From Caldilineaceae bacterium SB0664_bin_27 (GTDB taxonomy: Bacteria; Chloroflexota; Anaerolineae; Caldilineales; Caldilineaceae): a DNA stretch of 46,043 nt. The notes under the pieces were generated by a model. It saw only the letters and a program-made list of their open reading frames with translations. It did no database searches and was not told the DNA's origin. Position 1 is the stretch's first letter; every line of letters starts with the position of its first letter. The translations under genes were made by a program, and so were the position numbers. Where the stretch lies: positions 1-46,043 of the forward strand of contig VXRG01000035.1 in assembly GCA_009838625.1 (NCBI GenBank), given 5' to 3'. This document shows positions 35,731 to 44,505 of this stretch, one piece after another.

Positions 35731-37335
35731 CTACGAACCCAACTGAGGCACAATATACAGGAACGGTATGGCTATGTCTAGGGCAACCATGCCCAAAAAC
35801 GGGCAGATGTACAATATCGGACGCAAACCGCCTTCATTGCGTAGCCCTGCTGAGAATCCTTGGGGATTGCGATTCGTCTTTCCAGGGTCGGCGGCCTCCC
35901 CGAGCCTGGGAACGCGGCTGAAGAGTAGCCCGTTGGCCAGCATCACCAACCCCGCAAGACCAAGCAGCAGCAGCGTCCACTTGTCCGCGGTCCCGCCGCT
36001 GAATGCAACCAGCGCAGCATGCGCAGCCGCTCCCGCAAGCAGGACTGCCCCCGCCGTAAGACTGGCCTTTCTCTCGAATACCGCCCACCAACCCCAGGCG
36101 AAGAGCAGACTCCACGCCGGTAAAGCCGGAAAAAGATAGCGGCCCTGGTGTTGGATGAACCCCAGGTTATACCAGCCGTACGCCGCCAAAGTCGCCAGCC
36201 ACAGCAGCAGCAGCGTCAGCCAGGGCGACGTCGCGAACTCAGCCCACCGCCAGTCGCTTCGCTGCAACTTCGCCCAGAGTCGGTTCAGCAAGCCCACTGC
36301 CGCCAGCGCTGACAGAATCAACAGAGCTGTATAGATGCGGGCATCCATGAACACGCCCAGCCAGCCGAATACCCCCCAGAAGCTCTTGCTGGTAAACGTC
36401 CACGCCCGCTCCCAATAGGCCCCCCAACCGTTCTCGGCAATCCAGGCGGCAGTGGTCGGCTGTCCGCTGACCACCACATCGTGCCAGGCAAGACCGAGGA
36501 TATCCAGATTCCCGTACAGCAAACTGTTTCGGATCCACCACGGCAGACCGAGGAGCAGAGCCGGCGAGGTCAGCAGCGCCAGCCGCGCCGCCAGCTCTCC
36601 AACCGCGTTCTCGCCGTCGCGGCCCGGCCAGACTGAACCGCTAATGACAACGAACAGCGCCACAGGGAGGAGAATATATGCGGTTGCTTTGGTAAGAAAA
36701 CCAAGTCCGATGAGGATCCCGGCCGCCAGCAGATAGGTCCGCCCGCCCTCCGCACTGCCTTTAGCGCTCATGCCCTGCCAGCGTAAGAGCGCCAGCACCG
36801 TTCCCGCGATCAGCAGTTCGGCCAGCGAATCGTTGTTGACCGACGCCATCAGCGCCGTGTGCATCGGCAGAAAGGCCGCAAAGGCGGCCGCTCCCACGGC
36901 GATCTGTGGTGACCCGGGCGCCGCGGCGCGCGCGCAGAGGAAGACCAGAACCACAACGCATGCGCCCAGCCAAACGTTGAAAAGTCTCAGCGCAATCAGC
37001 TGTCCCTGGCTCAACCAGTAGATCGGAGCGGCGAGCAGGTAGTAGAGCGGGGGCTGATGATACTCATAGCGGACCGGATCAATCGGGAGGTCAGGCGGAA
37101 ACTTCTCCGCCTTCAGGCGTTCGAGGTAGGTCGCGTCATAATCGCCCATCTGCAGCGCCGGCAGCTGCCTCGCCGTCGCGACGTGGGCGATGTAGTTGTA
37201 GTGGGCCGGCTCGTCCGGGTTCTGCCAGGGCGGAGTCGTGGTGGCAAAGAGTCTGCCCAGTGCAGAATAAACGAACAGGATGCAGAGTAGTGCAAAAATG
37301 GTTGCATTCCTGCCTCTGAGCATGTGCCCTGCCAC
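35731..37335 (-). CDS. Polytopic membrane glycosyltransferase-like protein (GT39/DUF2142 type)
   Basis: 534 residues from GTG 37335, or 530 from ATG 37323; the ribosome site is weak for both. Some 10-12 hydrophobic helices are visible. Near the N-terminus, just outside the first helix, lies NPDEPAHYNY, and later YEYHQPPLYYLL; both are typical of GT39/ArnT-like, lipid-phosphate-sugar-using transferases, where the acidic pair is catalytic. The protein would add a sugar on the outer face of the membrane from a polyprenyl-phosphate donor. It starts within the stop codon region of metG (three-base gap), so the genes are translationally linked. Its function with the glycan cluster on the other strand is plausible but unproven. 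Confidence 0.78.
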   Translation of the reverse strand: MAGHMLRGRNATIFALLCILFVYSALGRLFATTTPPWQNPDEPAHYNYIAHVATARQLPALQMGDYDATYLERLKAEKFPPDLPIDPVRYEYHQPPLYYLLAAPIYWLSQGQLIALRLFNVWLGACVVVLVFLCARAAAPGSPQIAVGAAAFAAFLPMHTALMASVNNDSLAELLIAGTVLALLRWQGMSAKGSAEGGRTYLLAAGILIGLGFLTKATAYILLPVALFVVISGSVWPGRDGENAVGELAARLALLTSPALLLGLPWWIRNSLLYGNLDILGLAWHDVVVSGQPTTAAWIAENGWGAYWERAWTFTSKSFWGVFGWLGVFMDARIYTALLILSALAAVGLLNRLWAKLQRSDWRWAEFATSPWLTLLLLWLATLAAYGWYNLGFIQHQGRYLFPALPAWSLLFAWGWWAVFERKASLTAGAVLLAGAAAHAALVAFSGGTADKWTLLLLGLAGLVMLANGLLFSRVPRLGEAADPGKTNRNPQGFSAGLRNEGGLRPILYICPFLGMVALDIAIPFLYIVPQLGS

Positions 37336-37338
37336 AGA

Positions 37339-39165
37339 CTACCCGTCCTCCTCGCCCAGCACGACCGCAGGATCCAGCTTTGCGAAAAGTGGCGCCGGTT
37401 TCCGCAACAGTTGTCCGGCCGCCAGGGTCTGCGCCTGCCAGGCGCCGCTGGCCTTCCCATGGTCGTAGCGCAGCACCAGGTGTGAACCGCGGTCGTCCTC
37501 AACGGCCGTCGTGTCCAGCTGGCCGAAGAGCGGCTCGGTATAGCCCAGGTATTGATGCAGCCGTTCACTGCTGTGGGGCAGGATCGGAGCCCACAGCAAC
37601 TTCAGCCAGTCGATGGCTTGCAGCGTCACGTATACGGTTGTGGCTGCCGTCTGTGGGTCGGTCTTTACGGTCCTCCACGGCTCCTTCTCGTTCAGATACT
37701 GGTTTACGCGCTGGCTCAACCGTCTCGCCTCCTGCAGGGCGGCCTTCAACCTCACGGCCTCGTACAGCGCTCCGACGCTATCGAAACCCCCCCGTATCTC
37801 TTCCAGCAAGGCCCCGTCCGTCGCGTCCATCTCCCCGGCGTGAGGGACTGCCCCATCGAACCGTCTGAACGCGAAACCGACAGCCCGGTTGACCAGGTTG
37901 CCCCAGTTGGCCACCAGCTCGTTGTTGACCAGTTCGACGAAGTCCGGCCAGGTGAACTCGGTATCCGCGCTCTCCGGCGCCATGGCCGTCAATGTATAGC
38001 GCCACGCGTCCGCCTGGAACTCCTCCAGGACCGTATTGAAACCGATGACGTTGCCCCGGCTTGTGCTGAACTGTGCGCCCCCAAAGTTGAGATACTCGTT
38101 TGCCGGCACGTCGTACGGCAGGTGCAGACGCGCCTTCTTCATCGGCTCTGCCGTTGCCGACAGGCCGGAGATATCTTCCTGCTCGTTTTCCGCCCCGGTT
38201 TCATCGTTATAGGCCATAATCATGCCCGGCCAGATCTGCGTGTGGAAGGGAATGTTGTCCTTGCCGATGAAGTAGTAGTGGCGGGCATCCGGCGAAAGGT
38301 CCCGGTCCCACCATTCCCGCCACTGCCCACCGCTCAATGCCGCCCATTCGATCGCCGCGCTCAGGTAGCCCTGCACCGCGTCGTACCAGACGTAGATGCA
38401 CTTGCTCTCGTAACCCTCGACCGGAATGTCTATCCCCCAGTCGATGTCGCGTGTAATGGCCCGCCCCCGCAACTCCTTCAGGTTCAGCTGGCCCTGGGTG
38501 AAGTTCAGGACGTTGTTGCGCCAGTGCTCCTTGCCGCTGCCAATCCAATCGAGCAGCGGTTCATTGAGTGCTCCCAGGTCCAGAAAGAAATGCTCCGTCT
38601 CCTGGACCTCCAGCGCCGTGCTCCCGCTCAGCTTTGATCTCGTGTTGGTCAGCTCCAATGCGTCATAGAGCCGGCCGCAGTTGTCGCACTGGTCGCCGCG
38701 TGCTTCGGTAAAGCCGCAAAATGGGCAGGTTCCCTCCACGTAGCGGTCTGCCAGGAAACGGCCCGCCTCCGGATCGTACCACTGCTTCTGCACCTCTTTG
38801 TAAATATACTCGTTCGCCATGTGCCGCCGAAACACCTGTTGCGTCACGTCCCAGTGGTTCTGCGTATCCGTGTGCGTGTACAGGTCGAAAGTCAGGCCCA
38901 TCGCCATACAGCCTTCAACGAAAAGCTCGTGATACTTGTCCACCACTTCGGCGGCCTCCAGCCCCTCTCTCTCCGCCTGCAAAGTGATTGGCGTGCCATG
39001 CGTATCGGAGCCGCTGACCATCAGTACGTCGTTGCCTGCCATCCGCTGGTATCGGGCAAAGATGTCGGGCGGCAGATACGCGCCGGCGATCTGTCCAATG
39101 TGCTTCTCGCCGTTGGCATAGGGCCAGGCAACACAGACAAGGATTTTCCTGCCTTGATCGGTCAT
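37339..39165 (-). CDS. metG: Methionine--tRNA ligase
   Basis: 608 residues from ATG 39165, which has GGGAGG seven bases upstream; the open frame extends 13 codons further but without a site. HIGH box is HIGQ (22-25), the zinc knuckle CPFCGFTE...CDNC is present in the connective peptide, and the anticodon domain follows ([16 protein letters not shown]). The second class I signature reads QFSTSRGN in place of KMSKS, so the usual catalytic second Lys is Thr. Related variants (KFSSSRG, KFSKSRN) occur in other bacteria and yeast, and activity is probably kept. There is no C-terminal tRNA-binding EMAP-like domain. First gene of a four-gene minus-strand group, behind the promoter at 39219-39248. Confidence 0.95.
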   Translation of the reverse strand: MTDQGRKILVCVAWPYANGEKHIGQIAGAYLPPDIFARYQRMAGNDVLMVSGSDTHGTPITLQAEREGLEAAEVVDKYHELFVEGCMAMGLTFDLYTHTDTQNHWDVTQQVFRRHMANEYIYKEVQKQWYDPEAGRFLADRYVEGTCPFCGFTEARGDQCDNCGRLYDALELTNTRSKLSGSTALEVQETEHFFLDLGALNEPLLDWIGSGKEHWRNNVLNFTQGQLNLKELRGRAITRDIDWGIDIPVEGYESKCIYVWYDAVQGYLSAAIEWAALSGGQWREWWDRDLSPDARHYYFIGKDNIPFHTQIWPGMIMAYNDETGAENEQEDISGLSATAEPMKKARLHLPYDVPANEYLNFGGAQFSTSRGNVIGFNTVLEEFQADAWRYTLTAMAPESADTEFTWPDFVELVNNELVANWGNLVNRAVGFAFRRFDGAVPHAGEMDATDGALLEEIRGGFDSVGALYEAVRLKAALQEARRLSQRVNQYLNEKEPWRTVKTDPQTAATTVYVTLQAIDWLKLLWAPILPHSSERLHQYLGYTEPLFGQLDTTAVEDDRGSHLVLRYDHGKASGAWQAQTLAAGQLLRKPAPLFAKLDPAVVLGEEDG

Positions 39166-39218
39166 CGGTCGTCCTCCCAGCTGTTCGGGGCTCGTTCGCC
39201 CCATCGGGCTATCTACCC

Positions 39219-39248
39219 ATTATATCTGTCCCATTTCATTAGTGGCAA
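39219..39248 (-). promoter_or_regulatory. Promoter for the metG group
   Basis: On the minus strand TTGCCA (39248-39243) and TATAAT (39224-39219) are 18 bases apart; the first matches the -35 consensus at five of six bases and the second is perfect. Transcription would start near 39212, leaving a leader of about 47 bases before the metG ATG at 39165. No T-box or riboswitch-like structure fits in so short a leader. Confidence 0.7.
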
Positions 39249-39496
39249 AAGTATGTCATTCAGGGCATCTGCATCCTGTTGCATCAGACCCCGATAGGGG
39301 CAGGCCCTGTGCCGGCCGACTCGGCGCGCCCCTGCGTCCTCACCGACGGAACAGGCCCGGAGACCCCGTCGACAGATTCAGAGAAACGCGGCGGCTGCTG
39401 CTATAATACGGAAAATTAGATTCTCGGCCCTTCTGTTGCGATGGGAACGAGCCCCGCTTCGGGCCGGGCGCCAGCTATGCCGTCGATGGGACTAAA
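39249..39496. other. Divergent intergenic region, metG / YesL-like gene
   Basis: No gene is seen on either strand between the metG promoter and the ATG at 39497. The stretch is GC-rich in its middle. It holds an extended -10 sequence listed separately and a short CCCG-CTT-CGGG inverted repeat near 39450 whose meaning is unclear. No tRNA or known RNA is recognised. Confidence 0.5.
39399..39407 (+). promoter_or_regulatory. Extended -10 promoter before the YesL-like gene
   Basis: TGCTATAAT at 39399-39407 is a perfect extended -10 element (TG-n-TATAAT), which can act without a strong -35; the best upstream hexamer, TTCAGA at 39377, is poor and 19 bases away. Transcription would start near 39414, about 80 bases before ATG 39497. 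Confidence 0.6.
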
Positions 39497-40123
39497 ATGA
39501 AAGCTTTCACTGTAATGTGGCGCACGATCAAGGCGCTCTATGAGGATCTGCTCCTGTGGGTGTGGCTCAGCGTCCTCTGGTGGGTCGGGGTCTTCCTCGT
39601 ACTGCCCGCGGGCCCGGTGACTTCAGGAATCCATAACGCCGCCAACCGCGTCGCCAATTACCGCCGGGTGGAGAGCGCATTCTTTTGGGACGGGGCAAAA
39701 ACCACCATAGGCAAAAGCTGGATTCTGCTCGGTATAAATCTACTTATGATTGCCGGCGTCGTCGTGAACATTCGCTTCTACGGCGCCAGCACTGCCAGCT
39801 GGGCCCAGATCATCAGCATCGTATGGGTCTGGATCCTGATCATCGTCCTCATGGCAGGGCAATACTTCTTCCCCTTGCTCTGGCAGCAGGACGAAATGAG
39901 CATAAAGATGGTGCTGCGCAACGCTTTCATTCTCGCCCTGCGCCATCCGCTCTATACCTTTCTCATGTTCCTGTTCCAGGTCATCCTGCTCGTCGTCAGC
40001 TTCGTGACCGTACTGCCCATCTTTTTGCTCACGCCGGCCGCGGTTGTCCTGGCGATGAACTTCAGTCTGGTCGGCCTGCTCCAGGAACTGGACCTCGCGC
40101 CCGAACCGCCGCCAGGCGCCTGA
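39497..40123 (+). CDS. YesL-like (DUF624) integral membrane protein
   Basis: 208 residues, with about five hydrophobic helices. The first helix ends LWWVGVFLVLPAGPVTSGIHNAANRV, the family's typical P-x-x-x-A region, and the WILLGINLL, IISIVWVWILIIVL, LYTFLMFLFQVILL and IFLLTPAAVVLAM helices follow. Family members are small membrane proteins often near sugar ABC transporters, without a proven role. ATG 39497 follows GGGAC. It may be transcribed alone or with the molybdenum hydroxylase genes that begin 58 bases after its stop. Confidence 0.8.
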   Translation: MKAFTVMWRTIKALYEDLLLWVWLSVLWWVGVFLVLPAGPVTSGIHNAANRVANYRRVESAFFWDGAKTTIGKSWILLGINLLMIAGVVVNIRFYGASTASWAQIISIVWVWILIIVLMAGQYFFPLLWQQDEMSIKMVLRNAFILALRHPLYTFLMFLFQVILLVVSFVTVLPIFLLTPAAVVLAMNFSLVGLLQELDLAPEPPPGA

Positions 40124-40181
40124 TCACGGTTCCGGCAACCCGCATCTGGCTTTTCCCCTGCCCAAAGTTAACTGACCAGAA

Positions 40182-40997
40182 ATGGCTATTCTCGCGGAAT
40201 ATCACAGACCAAAGACGCTGGCAGGCGCGCTCGATCTACTTGCTGATCGAACCGTCCGCCGCCTGCCGCTGGCGGGAGGCACCTATCTGGTGGGGGCCCT
40301 GGAAACGCGCCAGCGCCGCGACGTGGACGGCGTTGTCGATCTGGCCGCCTTGAATCTGTCCTATCTTCAGCAGGCCGGCGCCAGCCTGCGCGTCGGCGCG
40401 ATGACGACGCTTACGGACCTGGTCGAACATCCTCTGGTTGCAGATCTGGCCGGTGGCATCCTGCCCCGAACCGCGCGCTTTGAAGGCCCCCAGAACCTGC
40501 GCAACGCTGCCACTGCAGGGGGGCTTATCGCGCTGGCCGAGCCGGACAGCGAGCTGTTCGCCGCCTTGCTGGCGCTCAACACCGCCGTCGTAACTGTCGA
40601 CCTCGATGGAATCGAGTCCTGCCGTCAGCTGGACGATTTCCCCCTTCCCCCTTCCGGTCCTGCCGGGAAGCCGGCCCTCATTACAGAAATCCGACTGCCC
40701 CTGGACCCGGCAGCCGGCGGCCACGCGCGCATTGCTCGCACGCCCATGGATCGGTGCATCGTAGCCGCAGTCGTTGTCGCGGAGCTGAACGGCCGCTCCT
40801 CTCAGGGCGGGCCCGCCGCTGCGCCGGGCGATTTCGCTACACGAACCGGCCTCTGCGGTGTGGGTACGCGCCCCCGACTTGCCGGCCGCCCGCTCGCCCC
40901 CAAAGATGACTACAAGGGCAGCGCCGCCTACAGGGCCGCCATGGCGGAAGTCGTTGTCAACCGGGCGCAGGCTGACGCCGCGAGTCTCCTCCTATAG
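40182..40997 (+). CDS. Molybdenum hydroxylase FAD-binding subunit (CoxM/XdhB type)
   Basis: The 271-residue protein has the vanillyl-alcohol-oxidase-type FAD fold of xanthine dehydrogenase/CO dehydrogenase medium subunits. LPLAGGTYL (~residues 28-36) binds the FAD pyrophosphate, and NLRNAATAGGLIA (~107-119) is the second flavin loop (the family usually has T-I-G-G-N). The C-terminal clamp domain is present but short. It would pass electrons from the Fe-S clusters of the partner to an acceptor. ATG 40182 has no clear ribosome site. The molybdopterin/Fe-S subunit starts 50 bases after its stop. Confidence 0.88.
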   Translation: MAILAEYHRPKTLAGALDLLADRTVRRLPLAGGTYLVGALETRQRRDVDGVVDLAALNLSYLQQAGASLRVGAMTTLTDLVEHPLVADLAGGILPRTARFEGPQNLRNAATAGGLIALAEPDSELFAALLALNTAVVTVDLDGIESCRQLDDFPLPPSGPAGKPALITEIRLPLDPAAGGHARIARTPMDRCIVAAVVVAELNGRSSQGGPAAAPGDFATRTGLCGVGTRPRLAGRPLAPKDDYKGSAAYRAAMAEVVVNRAQADAASLLL

Positions 40998-41046
40998 CCT
41001 GGAGGCTGTTCAGAATCGGTGCCTTCGGAAAAACAGACATCCTGCC

Positions 41047-44000
41047 ATGCCATCAACGATCTCTCCTAAAATTAACGGCACGCACCACCGGATCGATGTC
41101 AGTCCCGGTGAACTTCTGCGGACGACCCTGCGGCGGCTGCGCATCTTCAGCGTCAAGCATGGAGACGAGACCGGCGAGAGCGGCGCTGACGCCATTATCT
41201 TCACCCGGACGCCCGACGCTCCCAAGAGCTATCGCCTTGTCAACAGCGGAATCCTGCTGGCCTCCCAGGCCGACGGCGCATCGGTTATCACCCTCGAAGG
41301 CCTGGACGAAGAAGACGGGGAGGGCGCCGAAAGGAGCCGGGTCGAGTCCCTGTCTCCTCGCCTTTCCGCCTTGCAGCAGCAGTTTATCGACTGCGGGGCA
41401 ATCCAGTGCGGTTACTGTACGCCCGCCCAGATCCTGGCCGCCCAGCATCTGCTGGACAGCGACCCGCGGCCCGGCGAAGCCGCCGTCCGCGAAGCGATCG
41501 CCGGTGTCCTCTGCCGCTGCACGGGCTACGTAAAACCTGTTCAGGCGATCCTCCGTGCAGCGGCGCAACTGCAAGGCGAGACGCCGCCGCCCCCGGTCAT
41601 CGACGTGCGCGACGCCCCCGCTACCGGCGAATGGCCGGCGACCGACCAGCCCCCTGCCAACGGCTGGCATGACGGTGGGCCGGACACAGAAACGCAGACC
41701 CGCAGTGTCCCGGTTACGGTCGCGCCGCCCCGGACCCAGGTCGTCAACAAGCCGGAACGAAAAGTGGACGCCGTCAAGTTGGCAAAGGGCCGCCCCGTCT
41801 TTGCCGACGACGTGGAGCGTCCCGGAATGCTCTACGGCGGCCTGCTGACCAGCCCCGTTGCCCACGCCCGCATCCTTTCTATCGATACGTCGGACGCGCT
41901 GGCCCTTCCCGGCGTGCATGCCGTGCAGACCTACGCCGACCTGCCCCGTGTCATCTACGCCAGCGGCGGCCAGAGTTACCCGCAGCCGCCCCCTTACGAC
42001 CAGGTCAGCCTGGATTCAAAGGTGCGCTATGTCGGCGACCGTGTGGCCACCGTCGCCGCGGAAACCCCGGAGCTGGTGCAGGAGGCGCTGGAACGGATCA
42101 AAGTCGAGTACGAAGAGCTGCCCGCCGTCTTTTCTCCCGAGGAAGCGACGCAGGCCGGCGCGCCCGTAATCCACGACGAAACCGACGCGCAGATGATCCA
42201 CGACGCCAAGAGCAACGTCGCTGTGAAACTGCTCGTGGACCATAACGACGTCGACGCAGCCCTTGAATCTGCCCACTTTGTATTCGAGAGCGAATACCGC
42301 GTGCACCAGGTGCAGCAAGCCAGCATCGAGCCGCACATCGTCATTACCTACTGGGACGAGGATGACCGGCTGGTTATTCGCACCAGCACCCAGGTCCCCT
42401 TCCATGTGCGCCGCATGGTCGCGCCCCTGCTCGGACTCCCGGTCCGCCGCATCCGTGTTGTAAAGCCGCGTATCGGCGGCGGCTTCGGCGGCAAACAGGA
42501 GATGCTGATCGAAGACCTCTGCGCCCATCTCACGATTGCCACCGGCCGGCCGGTCAAGTTCGAATACACTCGCCAGCAGGAATTCACCTCCGCCCGCACG
42601 CGCCATCCGCAACGGTTACGCTTTCGCAGCGGCGTGGACGCCTCCGGCAAGCTGGTCGGCATGGAAGTGCGGGTCCTGGCCGACACGGGCGCCTATGGGA
42701 CGCACGGTCTGACCGTCCAGATGGTCACCGGCTTTCGTGCCCTCAGCACCTACTGGCTGCCTGCAGCCCGCTTCGACTGTGACGTCGTCTATACCAACAA
42801 ACCTGTGCCCGGCGCATTCCGCGGATACGGCGCACCCCAGGCCCTCTTCGGCCTGGAGCAGCACATGGAGGAAATGGCCCTGGCCTTCGGGATCGACCCG
42901 GTGGAGTTCAAGCGCATCAATTGGGTCAAGGAAGGACAGACGCTGCCTATGGCGGTTGCCATGGGTGAGGGCCGCGAAGGGTTCCCGCAAACGGTTGAGA
43001 GCAGCGGCTTGGCAGAGTGTGTCGAGGCCGGGGCCGCCTCCATCGGCTGGGACCGGCGCCATGACGCCAGCTGGAAGAAGCCGCCCGACCGGCCGCATGT
43101 CCGCCGCGGCATCGGCCTGGCAATCTGTATGCACGGTACCGGCATCGCCGGTCTCGACATGGGCGCAGCCAGCATCAAGCTCAATGACGACGGCTCCTTC
43201 AACCTGCTGGTCGGCGCAACCGACCTGGGAACAGGCTCCGATACCGTGCTGGCCCAGATCGCGGCCGAGGCGCTCGGCGTTCCCCTGGAGCAGATCGTCA
43301 TCTACAGCAGCGACACCGACTTCACGCCCTTCGACACCGGCGCCTACGCAAGCAGCACGACCTATATCTCAGGCGGCGCCGTGCTCAAGGCGGCCGAAGA
43401 CGTCGGCCTCCAGATCCGGCGCCACGCGGCCGCGCACCTCTTTCAGGGCCTCGACGCCGGTCAGCTTTGGCTGGAGGATCAGAAGGTCCTGGCGCCCGAT
43501 GGCCGGGCCGTCACCTTGGAAAAGGTTGCGCTTCACAGCATCCATCAGGAGGAACAGCATCAGATCATGGCTACCGCAAGCCATATGAGCTACGTCAGCC
43601 CCCCGCCTTTTGCCGCACAGTACGCCGCGCTGGAGGTGGATACGGAGACCGGCCAGGTTACCGTCGAGAAAGCGGTGATGGCGGTGGACTGCGGTATCGC
43701 CATAAACCCCGTAACCGCCAGCGGCCAGGTCGAAGGCGGCATGACCCAGGCCCTTGGCTACGCCCTATGCGAAGAGATGCCCTACGACGACAGGGGCAAG
43801 CTGGAGATCGGCAGATTCGGCGACTACCGTATCCTGGCCGCGCACGAAATGCCGGAGCTGGACACGATCCTCGTGCAGACCTACGAACCCACCGGCCCCT
43901 TCGGCGCAAAAGCAATAGCCGAAATCCCGATAGACGGCATGGCCCCCGCTATCGCCAGCGCCATCTTCGACGCCACCGGCGTCCGCATCCGCGAGATTCC

Positions 44001-44049
44001 CTACACGCCGGAGCGAGTGTGGCGTGCGTTGAGAAGAGAGGAAAAATAA
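41047..44049 (+). CDS. Fused 2Fe-2S + molybdopterin-binding hydroxylase subunit (CoxS-CoxL/XDH type)
   Basis: A 1000-residue fusion from ATG 41047 (the frame is open upstream but overlaps the FAD subunit). Residues ~1-80 are the plant-ferredoxin-like Fe-S domain, 90-175 the helical [2Fe-2S] domain, ~176-245 a Pro/Thr-rich linker, and the rest the large molybdopterin domain. The helical domain keeps C-G-x-C (C121, C124) and C-x-C (C156, C158) with exact 31-residue spacing. The ferredoxin domain has lost all ligands: D40, S45, D48 and G68 stand where cysteines are expected. Mo-site motifs RIGGGFGGKQ and PGAFRGYGAPQ are intact, and the catalytic Glu is in AKAIAEIPIDG, near the C-terminus, with Ala for the usual Gly residues. 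It may hydroxylate an aromatic, aldehyde or purine-like substrate. Confidence 0.92.
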   Translation: MPSTISPKINGTHHRIDVSPGELLRTTLRRLRIFSVKHGDETGESGADAIIFTRTPDAPKSYRLVNSGILLASQADGASVITLEGLDEEDGEGAERSRVESLSPRLSALQQQFIDCGAIQCGYCTPAQILAAQHLLDSDPRPGEAAVREAIAGVLCRCTGYVKPVQAILRAAAQLQGETPPPPVIDVRDAPATGEWPATDQPPANGWHDGGPDTETQTRSVPVTVAPPRTQVVNKPERKVDAVKLAKGRPVFADDVERPGMLYGGLLTSPVAHARILSIDTSDALALPGVHAVQTYADLPRVIYASGGQSYPQPPPYDQVSLDSKVRYVGDRVATVAAETPELVQEALERIKVEYEELPAVFSPEEATQAGAPVIHDETDAQMIHDAKSNVAVKLLVDHNDVDAALESAHFVFESEYRVHQVQQASIEPHIVITYWDEDDRLVIRTSTQVPFHVRRMVAPLLGLPVRRIRVVKPRIGGGFGGKQEMLIEDLCAHLTIATGRPVKFEYTRQQEFTSARTRHPQRLRFRSGVDASGKLVGMEVRVLADTGAYGTHGLTVQMVTGFRALSTYWLPAARFDCDVVYTNKPVPGAFRGYGAPQALFGLEQHMEEMALAFGIDPVEFKRINWVKEGQTLPMAVAMGEGREGFPQTVESSGLAECVEAGAASIGWDRRHDASWKKPPDRPHVRRGIGLAICMHGTGIAGLDMGAASIKLNDDGSFNLLVGATDLGTGSDTVLAQIAAEALGVPLEQIVIYSSDTDFTPFDTGAYASSTTYISGGAVLKAAEDVGLQIRRHAAAHLFQGLDAGQLWLEDQKVLAPDGRAVTLEKVALHSIHQEEQHQIMATASHMSYVSPPPFAAQYAALEVDTETGQVTVEKAVMAVDCGIAINPVTASGQVEGGMTQALGYALCEEMPYDDRGKLEIGRFGDYRILAAHEMPELDTILVQTYEPTGPFGAKAIAEIPIDGMAPAIASAIFDATGVRIREIPYTPERVWRALRREEK

Positions 44050-44208
44050 GTGACTCTGAAGGACTGCCTGCTGCGCCTAATCGACTACATTCCTCTTCCA
44101 AGAAAACTGGAAGAGCATTTGGTGGCTCGGCGGGCTGTTCTAATTACCGTTTATCGTCCGGACCCGATTCGATGGATCGATTGGCGTATAAGGAGGGCAG
44201 ACAATTGA
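44050..44208 (+). pseudogene. Remnant of a DUF4258-like toxin gene
   Basis: The frame from GTG 44050 to the TGA at 44206 encodes 52 residues whose last part, LITVYRPDPIRWIDWRIRR, matches the end of DUF4258/RelE-like toxins that pair with short YgiT-type antitoxins (typical end: liTvY-x-P-D-x-x-x-W-x-D-x-R-x-R-R). The usual N-terminal ~45 residues with the HA-x-x-RM part are absent in any frame, so the toxin is probably broken. Its stop overlaps the antitoxin start (TGATG), the normal operon arrangement. A short functional variant cannot be ruled out. Confidence 0.55.
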
Positions 44209-44450
44209 TGCCATTCAAAAAATGTCCGGTGTGTGGAGGTGAGATGGTCGAGAAGGAAGTCGAGAAGCTACTGCGTGGAGGCGTGAATATCGCTGCTGTG
44301 ACCGCCCGTGCCGAGGTCTGTCTCCATTGCGGTGAACGACTCTACTCTGCAGACACTGTCAGCCGATTCCAGCAGATTCGTGCCAAACTTTCTTGCCATG
44401 AAGTTGCGGATCTTAAGCCCATGGGGCAGTCTTTCCAGACAGCTGTTTAA
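44208..44450 (+). CDS. YgiT-type zinc-finger protein (MqsA-like antitoxin)
   Basis: The 80-residue protein has two C-x2-C zinc knuckles, C6/C9 (KKCPVCGG) and C38/C41 (VCLHCGE), and the E-x-x-V-C-x-x-C-G-E pattern of YgiT-type antitoxins. It has only a short C-terminal tail, not the full helix-turn-helix of E. coli MqsA. AAGGAGGG (44190-44197) lies 10 bases before ATG 44208. The frame is open back to 43467 inside the hydroxylase gene, but that is a shadow. It would bind and block the toxin whose remnant lies immediately upstream, and may repress its own promoter. Confidence 0.85.
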   Translation: MPFKKCPVCGGEMVEKEVEKLLRGGVNIAAVTARAEVCLHCGERLYSADTVSRFQQIRAKLSCHEVADLKPMGQSFQTAV

Positions 44451-44505
44451 CTGGTTAAGCTGGTTGCCGTAGTCTTAGCCTAAAACAATCGTGGTGTTTA
44501 GTTAA

